Shown here piece after piece: positions 56,401 to 64,000 of a stretch of DNA of 64,000 nt. The translations under genes were made by a program, and so were the position numbers. The DNA is from Adiantum capillus-veneris (lineage: Eukaryota > Streptophyta > Polypodiopsida > Polypodiales > Pteridaceae). Within the stretch, counting starts at the first letter, position 1, and each line of letters starts with the position of its first letter. The DNA lies in assembly GCA_014529385.2 (NCBI GenBank), contig CM043952.1:157837057-157901056 (forward strand). Direction: 5' to 3'. The notes below the pieces were generated by a model. That model was given only the letters and a program-made list of their open reading frames with translations, had not been told where the DNA came from and searched no databases.

Positions 56401-59400
56401 TACTAGCGTTAATAGGTTGGACCTTGAAGGTAAACCCCCTATGTTTCCATAGAGTTAGCTTCGACAAATGGTGGAGCATCCTTCTCTCCATGTTTCAATT
56501 GAGCCTAGCTTGGACAAGTAGTGGACCTTTGCTTCTCTCTATGAGAAGAATAGATTTAGCTTGGATAAGTGGTGGACCTTGGAACCAAACCCCCATGTAA
56601 AAAATATCATGGACATTTCAAGTGGTGAGAAAGAATACCCTTTAACATATACCCTTATAGGTTGGACAAGTGGTGGACCTTAACACCCAGATCTTCTTAA
56701 TATAATGACATAGAGTGGAAAAGTGGTGAATCTTGAGACCAAACCACTCATGCTACTAGAGATAATAGGCTGGACAAGTGGTGGACCTTGAATGTAAACC
56801 ACCCATGTACGAAATATCGTGGGTTTAAGGTATTTCAATGGATCCTTGCATCTTGGAGACATGGTGTATCTTGCTTCTCTTTATGTTTCAATGGAGCCTA
56901 TCTTGGACAAATGGTGGAGCATCCTTCTCTCCATGTTTCAATGGACTCTAGCTTGGACAAGTGGTGAACCTTTGCTTCTCTCTATGTTTCAATAGAGTTT
57001 GCTTGGACAAGTGGTGGACCTTGGAACCAAACCCCAATGTAAAACCTATCATGGTCACTCCAAGTGGCGACAAGGAATACCCTTCAAGATATAGCCTTAT
57101 AGGTTGGACAAGTGGTCGACCTTAAAACCCAGATCTTCTTAATATAATGACATAGAGTGGAAAAGTGGTGAAACTTGAGACCAAACCACTCACGCTACTA
57201 AGGATAATAGGTTGGATAAGTGGTGGACCTTGAAAGTAAACCCCCCATGTACGAAATATCGTGGATTTAAGGTATTTTAATGGAGCCTATCATCTTGGAT
57301 ACATAGTGCAGCTTTCTTCTCTTCATGTTTCAATGGAGCCTATATTGGATAAATGGTGGAGCATCCTTCTCTCCATGTTTCAATGGACCCTAGCTTGGAC
57401 AAGTGGTGGACCTTTGCTTCTCGCTATGTGTCAATAGAGTTATCTTGGACAAGTGGTGGATCTTGGAGTCAAACCCCCATGTATAATCTATCATGGTCAC
57501 TCCAAGTGGCAAGAAACAATACCCTTTAACATATATCCTTATAGGGTTGGACAAGTGGTGGACCTTAACACCCATATATTATTAATATAATGACATAGAG
57601 TGGAAAAGTGGTGAACCTTGAGACCAAACCACTCATGCTTCTAGCGATAATAGCTTGGACAAGTGGTGCATCTTTGAACCAAACCCCCATATATAACCTA
57701 TCATGGTCACTCCAAGTGGCGAGAAAGAATACCCTTTAAGATATAGCCTTATAAGGTTGGACAAGTGGTGGACCTTAACACCCAGATCGTCTTAATATAA
57801 TGACATAGAGTGGAAAAGTGGTGAACCTTGAGACCAAACCACCCATGTTACTAGCGATAATAGGTTGGATAAGTGGTGGACCTTGAATGTAAACCCCCAT
57901 AAAAAACCTATCATGGTAACTCCAAGTGGTGAGAAAGAATAAAGTTTAAGATATAACCTTATAGTTTGGACAAGTGGTGGACCTTGGAACCAAACCCCCA
58001 TGCAAAACCCCAATGTACGAAATATCATGGGTTTAAGGTATTTCAATGGAGCCTAGCATCTTCGAGACATGGTGTAGCTTGCTTCTCTTCATGTTTCAAT
58101 GGAGCGTATCTTGGACAAATGGTGGAGCATCCTTCTCTCCATGTTTCAATGGAGCCTAGCTTGGACAAGTGGTGGACCTTTGCTTCTCTCTATGTTTCAA
58201 TAGAGTTAGCTTGGACAAGTGGTGGACCTTGGAACCAAACCCCCATGTAAAACCTATAATGGTAACTCCAAGTAGTGAGAAAGAATAAAGTTTAAGATAT
58301 AGCCTTAAAGGTTGGACAACTGGTGGACCTTAACACCCAGATATTCTTAATATAATGACATAGAGTGGAAAAGTGGTGAATCTTGAGAAAAAACCTCTCA
58401 TGCTACTAGAGATAATAGATTGGAAAAGTGGTGGACCTTGAATGTCAACCCCCCATGTACAAAATATCATGGGTTTAAGGTATTTCAATGGAGCCTAGCA
58501 TCTTGGAGACATGGTGTAGCTTCCTTCTCTTCATGTTTCAATGGAGCGTATCTTGGACAAATGGTGGAGCATCCTTCTCTCCACGTTTCAATGGACCCTA
58601 GCTTGGACAAGTGGTGGACCTTTGCTTCTATCTAAGTTTCAATAGAGTCTGAGCTTGGACAAGTGGTGGACCTTGGAACCAAACCCCCATGTAAAACCTA
58701 TCATGGTCACTCCAAGTGGTGAGAAAGAATACCCTTTAAGATATATCCTTATAGGTTGGACAAGTGGTGGACCTTAACACCCAAATCTTCTTAATATAAT
58801 GCCATAGAGTGGAAAAGTGGTGAACCTTGAGACTAAACCACTCATGCTACTAGCGATAATAGGTTGGACAAGTGGTGGACCTTGAATGTAAACCCCCCAT
58901 GTACGAAATATCATGGGTTTAAGGTATTTCAATGGAGCCTAGCATCTTGGAGACATGGTGTAGCTTGCTTCTCTTCATGTTTCAATAGATCCTATCTTGG
59001 ACAAATGGTGGAGCATCCTTCTCTCCGTGTTTCAATGGAGCCTATCTTGGACAAGTGGTGGACCTTTGCTTCTCACTATGTTTCAATAGAGTTAGCTTGG
59101 ACAAGTGGTGCACCTTGGAACCAAACCCCCATGTAAAACCTATCATGGTAACTCCAAGTGGTGATAAAGAATAAAGTTTAAGATATAGCCTTAAAGGTTG
59201 GACAACTAGTGGACCTTAACACCCAGATATCCTTAATATAATGACATAGAGTGGAAAAGTGGTGCATCTTGAGACCAAACCACTCATGTTACTAGAGATA
59301 ATAGGTTGGACAAGTGGTAGACCTTGAATGTAAACCCCCCATGTACGAAATTTCATGGGTTTAAGGTATTTCAATGGAGCCTAGCATCTTGGAGACACTG

Positions 59401-60650
59401 TAGCTTGCTTCTCTTCATGTTTCAATTGAGCGTATCTTGGACAAATGGTGGAGCATCCTTCTCTCCATGTTTCAATGGACCTTAGCTTGGACAAGTGGTG
59501 GACCTTTGCTTCTCTCTATGTTTCAATAGAGTTAGCTTGGACAAGTGGTGGACCTTGGAACCAAACCCCCATGTAAAACCTATAATGGTAACTCCAAGTG
59601 GTGAGAAAGAATAAAGTTTAAGATATAGCCTTAAAGGTTGGACAAGTGGTGGACCTTAACACCCAAATCTTCTTAATATAATGCCATAGAGTGGAAAAGT
59701 GGTGAACCTTGAGACTAAACCACTCATGCTACTAGCGATAATAGGTTGGACAAGTGGTGGACCTTGAATGTAACCCCCCATGTACAAAATATTATGGGTT
59801 TAAGGTATTTCAATGAAGCCTAGCATCTTGGAGACATGGTGCAGCTTGCTTGTCTTTATGTTTCAATGGAGCCTATCTTGGATAATGGTGGAGCATCCTT
59901 CTCTCCATGTTTCAATGGACCTTAGCTTGGACAAGTGGTGGACCTTTGCTTCTCTCTATGTTTCAATAGAGTTAGCTTGGACAAGTGGTGGACCTTGGAA
60001 CCAAATCCCCAGGTAAAACCTATCATGGTCATTCCAAGTGGTGAGAAAGAATACCCTTTAAGATATAGCCTTATACATTGGACAAGCGGTGGACAAGCAT
60101 TCCAAGTGGTGGTAAATAATACTATTTAAGATATAGCCTTATAGGTTGGACAAGTGGTGGACCTTAACACCCAGATCTTGTTAATATAATGACATAGAGT
60201 GGAAAAGTGGTGAATCTTGAGACCAAACCACTGATGCTACTAGGGATAATAGGTTGGACAAGTGGTGAACTTTGAATTTAAACCCCACATATACAAAATA
60301 TTGTGGGTTTAAGGTATTTCAATGGAGCCTAGCATCTCGAAGACATGGTGCAGCTTGCTTCTCTTCATGTTTTAATGGAGCCTATTTTGGAAAAATGGTG
60401 GAGCATCCTTCTCTCCATGTTTCAATGGACCCTAGATTAGACAAGTGGTGGACCTTTTCTTCTCTCTATGTTTCAATAGAGTTAGCCTATATTAGAAAAT
60501 TAGTAGATCACGAATCTCTCCATGTTGTCTAGAGCTGAGCTTGGACAAGTGGAGGACCTTGCTTCTCCCTTCCCTTAGTTTACTAGCTTAAAAGATCACT
60601 ATGTATACTAGCTTAGATCTAGCTTGAACAAGTGGTGGACCTTGTATTCA
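53486..60650 (+). repeat. Satellite block 4, higher-order repeat
   Basis: It continues block 3 after C3. GATAATAG/CAATAATAG unit starts are seen at about 53781, 54223, 54739, 55102, 55533 and 55974, and so on, mostly 430-442 bp apart with several shorter or merged units. Core TTGGACAAGTGGTGGACCTT and its variants occur many dozens of times. The array decays gradually after about 60480 (TTAGTAGATCACGAATCTC), just upstream of the gene at 60720. Confidence 0.93.
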
Positions 60651-60699
60651 CACAAACTTAATCCATTACAAAAAAGTATCTGTTAAAATAAAATTTTGT

Positions 60700-60714
60700 T
60701 TTTTTTTGTTTCAG
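60700..60714 (+). other. 3' splice acceptor before ATG
   Basis: TTTTTTTTGTTTCAG is followed by GAAAG and the ATG at 60720. This implies a 5' non-coding exon somewhere upstream, so at least part of the repeat array may lie in an intron. Confidence 0.5.
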
Positions 60715-60719
60715 GAAAG

Positions 60720-63220
60720 ATGGCTCCAAAAAAACAGGTTGCAAGGGTTGCTGTCTCAGTTGACTATACTTGCAATGATCTTAGGAAATGGTATTTGGAC
60801 ATACATGGTATAGAGGGTGCACAATTTCATAAGGTGCATCTATTTATTGCCAAAAAGGATAATGATAGCTTGTTTGAAGATGTTGGACAAGTTGTGGAAG
60901 CATCCGTCTCTGTAGTTGATAGTCATCCGGAGGTGGAATGTTTTCTCGAGGATGGAAGTTTGCAGAATCAAATCCAAATATCACAGCAGATCAACTTCAG
61001 AGCTCCTTCATTGCCACACTACAACGAAAAAAGGTGAAAGCTTAACGACCACCATCCACAAAGAAACAAGCAAAAGTGTAGAGAGTAGTAGCTAAGCAAA
61101 CTAGTTCCATTTTGGATGTACACAAGGCATCTTTGGCATCCTCATCAACAGAGGGTTCAATGTCAAAGATGAGAATTGTGGATCCAGATATTTTAGAAGC
61201 TGAGGCCATGAAAGGACAAGAAAAAGATACAGAATGAATAAGTACATAAACTATTTTTCTTTCCAATATAGGGAATTTGATATCCCTATTCAAAATTGTC
61301 GGCTTGCTCCTGATCACTATAATGCACGTATTATGGATAAAAAAACATGTTGAAAGTGTGTTATTTGGATTTTCACGGAGTACGACCAAGCCTGCAGCAT
61401 GTGCATATTTGATGCCTGTTCGAAATGCAAAGTCAAAGAAGGGGACTCCTTTGGCAGTAGAAGAGGTAGAAGAGCAAAAAATTAAAGATTATCATTATTG
61501 GATTCTTGATGGGCAGCATTCAATCTATGCTGCAAAATTTTTGCTTCACAATGAACAAAACAACAAAGAGATATTTGAAAGACTGATTAGCGTGTATAAA
61601 TTTAGAAAGGCTCAGTCATTGTATGTCAAGCAACCTTACATCCAAATATTGAGACATTTACGGAGTCAATGGATCTTCTCAGGACGACCACCAAAGGCAG
61701 CAAGTGGAATTGCAGAGGGACGTGCATCTCGTGTCGGATGGGATGTAAGTTATTTTCTTTGTCTTTTTTATAGTGTTTAATTAACAAATCTTGCTCCATA
61801 GTTTAATTATTTCTCTATTTCTTTTTAGGCTTTTCTTCGATTAGCAAGAATGAGTGCAACAGCAAGTTGGATTGCTAAACAGGCACACATGGTCACGTAC
61901 TCTGATTTAATTTATGATTGCTGGATATAAATCATTGAAAGGCTAGAAGAGGAGAATAAGAAACCCCCAACAGCTGTATTTAGATACCTTTGTGGCCTTG
62001 AGGAATTAGAGGTAAAGACTATTCAAGAAGAGATTAGAGATGAGAAGATTTTACTGTCAAAGAGTGCAAAGGATGGTGATGCAACTAACATGTATGATCG
62101 AATCAAGTAGTTGAAGCAAGACAAATGGATTCAAGATGCACTTCTTGAAGGCTTCAACAATTTGAATGAGTCTTCACCATGTAAAGACTGGGAGGAGGTG
62201 GTCAAAATGTATAACATCAATGATGTTGTTTATAAAACACTTTTAATGCTATGCGAGGAATGGATCAGATCTATTTTGACGCGTGGAACAAAGAAAATGG
62301 CTTTTCCAGATGGAGCAATAAAATACATGCAATCGGCAGTTCACCTTCAAAAGGAGAAAATTGAGCCTAGAGATTTGCCATGGTCAATCTATGTGGTGAG
62401 CCTACAAATGGAAGGCAATCTCTACTTGATGCGCCACTTCAATAATAAAGTGCCTATTCTCTTATGTGTTTTAGATATGACAAAAAATGTTGGAGGCAAT
62501 TTGAAGTGGAGTGAGGAGACATTTAACAATGCTTTGGATGGGATCTTGGCTATTGCTGGAGGGTCAACAGATCCTGGATTTGTCTTTCTTGCATTTGTGG
62601 ATTTCACTAACTTCACAAAATTGCAATGTGCCTTTCACGCCATGGGAAATAATCTGAGCTACCATTGTTGTGGTGCATTGCATCACTTTCCATCAGCTCC
62701 TTGCAAAGGAGCAATTCAATTCCTAACAGTTATTGCCTTCTTGGGACAAGGAAATGCATTTGAAGACCTGAGAAGAAGATCAGAGGAACATCCCATGCCA
62801 ATTGATTGTTCTCTTCTTCAAGTAGAAGATAACGATATGTCAGATTTGCAATATTTGGAGGCCAAAAAAAGAGCTTTGGTCAAGCACTACGTTCGTACAT
62901 ATTGTTTTGAAGACCGCAAGCTTGTCGATGTTTTTGGTGATGGTTCCTTGGTTGCACAAGAAGTAATACAACAGAAAAAAGAAGTTATATGCTTAGTTGA
63001 TAGTGTGGAGAAGGCAAAAAACGTGGAGACCATGCTGCTAGACTTTGTTAAGTCTCATGAAGATATAGAAAAATGGGCTGGACTTCAACAATCCACTTTG
63101 CAATCAGATGACACTGTGCCTGTTACAGAGGAGTGCTCTCCACGAAGAGAAGAAGAACAACAACAACAACATCCTCTGTCAATGGAGGACTTTTTGGAAA
63201 TGGAGACACGTATGTTTTGA
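60720..63220 (+). pseudogene. ParB-like / DNA methyltransferase-like fusion, decayed
   Basis: Exon 1 (ATG 60720, MAPKKQVARVAVSVDYTCND) to about 61240 has a frameshift in an A run near 61030 and two stops. After an acceptor at 61271, exon 2 reads FDIPIQNCRLAPDHYNARIM, shifts frame in an A run (about 61340), then PAACAYLMPV and YHYWILDGQHSIYAAKFLL (61496-61552). The spacing and the DGQHS motif resemble ParB/Srx-type domains (I-x-D-G-x-H-R). Intron 61745-61828 is clean GT-AG. Exon 3 has TAA and TAG stops (near 61930 and 62108), then 369 open codons. VPILLCVLDMTKN (about 62452) sits where a permuted amino-methyltransferase has DPPY; DGILAIAGG and FLTVIAFLGQGN follow; KLVDVFGDGSLVAQEVIQQ (62918) matches motif I (D-x-F-x-G-x-G-S). 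The altered motif IV suggests inactivity. Confidence 0.55.
61745..61828 (+). other. 84-bp GT-AG intron
   Basis: Donor GGGAT|GTAAGT and acceptor TTTCTTTTTAG|GCT, phase 0. The reading frame before (VGWD) and after (AFLRLARMSA) is the same. This shows the gene is nuclear, with spliceosomal introns, even though its domains look prokaryote-like. Confidence 0.75.
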
Positions 63221-63590
63221 GTTTCTTGTGCATGTTAGTGTTTCTTGTTACTTATTTGATACTCTTAATGTTAGATTTTGCTTTATATAGTATTGATTGA
63301 GTTTGTATTTTTTATCTCAAGCATTCAAGGTTTGAATGTAAATAGTAAATTACTTGAGTTTTTGAATGGTGAATCTTTAGACTATATAAAAATATAACAT
63401 TTAATACTCACAAAGACTTAATTACTTAAGAGCTTGAACTCAATAATTTTTGGACCTTTTATCAATACCCCCTTGATATGATACATTAGATTGTAGCATG
63501 GTTAAATGGTGATGCTTTATAAATTGAACCTAACTTAGAAAGGTGTTGGAGCCTAAATTTAAACTAACCTTGCTAGAAGGGAGCTTATGT
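63221..63590. other. 3' flank, AT-rich, no gene
   Basis: AT-rich sequence after the stop of the methyltransferase-like gene. No repeat core is seen until about 63625. Confidence 0.5.
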
Positions 63591-64000
63591 TTGGATTTTG
63601 AGAACTAGCATAAGTAATCAATTAGAGCATAGATTAGACATGTGGTGGTGGCCTTAGAGACCAAAATCTTAATGATCTTGGAAAGGTATTTAAGTACTGC
63701 AATTTATTTAGTTTTAGTACTCACTAAAGGCATAGCTTGACAAAAGGTGGACCTTACATGGATCCTAATTTCAAGAGGTGTGGTAGACCTTCAAACCAAG
63801 CTCATATAGCTTGGACATGTGGTGGACCTTGCATGGAGACTAGTTTAGACAAGTGTAGTACACCTTGTAACCAACACCCATTTGTTATATTAGCTTGGAC
63901 AGGTGGTGGACCTTGCTTTTATGTTTCAATGGAGCATATTTTGGACATGTGGTAGACCTTGTTTCTCTCCATGCTTCAATGGAGAGAAACATTAGCTTGG
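63591..64000 (+). repeat. GGACAAGTGGTGGACC motifs, block 5
   Basis: Variants of the core return after the gene: AGACATGTGGTGGTGGCC (63636), TGACAAAAGGTGGACCTT (about 63738), TTGGACATGTGGTGGACCTT (about 63811), TTGGACAGGTGGTGGACCTT (about 63895) and TTGGACATGTGGTAGACCTT (63942). They run off the right edge of the window. Confidence 0.85.

Noticed and set aside
45649-60650. Dozens of short plus-strand open frames with LDKWWT, WTSGGP or SLHVSMEP repeats, as if a repeat protein were encoded
   Set aside because: They are translations of the satellite. The 442-bp unit is not a multiple of three, so the frame is not kept from unit to unit, and stops occur in every unit.
38700-60650. CRISPR-like appearance (a conserved 20-base repeat with spacers)
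   Set aside because: The spacers are themselves homologous between units, spacing varies, and the setting is a plant nuclear genome with introns.

Overview
The window looks like repeat-dominated nuclear DNA of a land plant with a large genome. The reasons are plant-type Ty1/copia and Ty3/gypsy LTR retrotransposons nested in one another, an initiator-tRNA-Met primer site in one of them, long microsatellites and GT-AG introns. A fern or other non-seed plant is my guess from the flavour of the Ty3 pol and of the two unusual genes below; the sequence alone does not prove it. I found no tRNA, rRNA, organellar or bacterial gene. Almost every coding region is broken by stops or frameshifts.

Layout. 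1-2442: the 5' part of a minus-strand LTR element (candidate LTR, primer site, leader ORF, start of gag). 2700-4080: microsatellites and a strongly G-rich strand with a run of 58 G. 4205-6353 plus 16526-16760: the pol remnant of an old Ty3 element (E1), split by a 10.2 kb Ty3 element (E3, 6354-16525) whose 2.05 and 2.11 kb LTRs are nearly identical apart from a (TA)n tract. 17230-18495: an extra ORF downstream of the E1 pol. 19560-20681: 3' end of a copia element (C2, copy A). 21180-22470: unrecognised decayed coding sequence. 22590-23300: a tract dense in the palindrome TAGCTA. 23304-33044: the 3' part of a second Ty3 element on the minus strand (E2), with a long post-pol ORF that is split by copia element C1 (26339-31098, target duplication TTTCA). 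33045-35102: copy B of C2, minus strand.

35400-38611 (minus) is a decayed gene that looks like a DDE/RNase H-fold transposase. 60720-63220 (plus) is a decayed, intron-containing gene whose middle resembles a ParB-like domain (DGQHS motif) and whose C-terminal half resembles a permuted N6/N4-type DNA methyltransferase. The two genes point away from each other. Between their 5' ends lies about 22 kb containing a hierarchical satellite built on the core TTGGACAAGTGGTGGACCTT, and the same core reappears after the second gene. The satellite is interrupted by an LTR-like segment (about 43770-45640) and by a complete copia insertion (C3, 48229-53480, target duplication CTTGG, LTRs differing at 13 of 321 sites by eye).

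The retroelements record a history: E1, then E3 into it; E2, then C1 into it; the satellite, then C3 into it. The transposase-like gene, the ParB/methyltransferase-like gene and the shared repeat motif may be remains of one large DNA transposon that carried a DNA-modifying enzyme. This is the most novel possibility here, but the link is inferred from position only.
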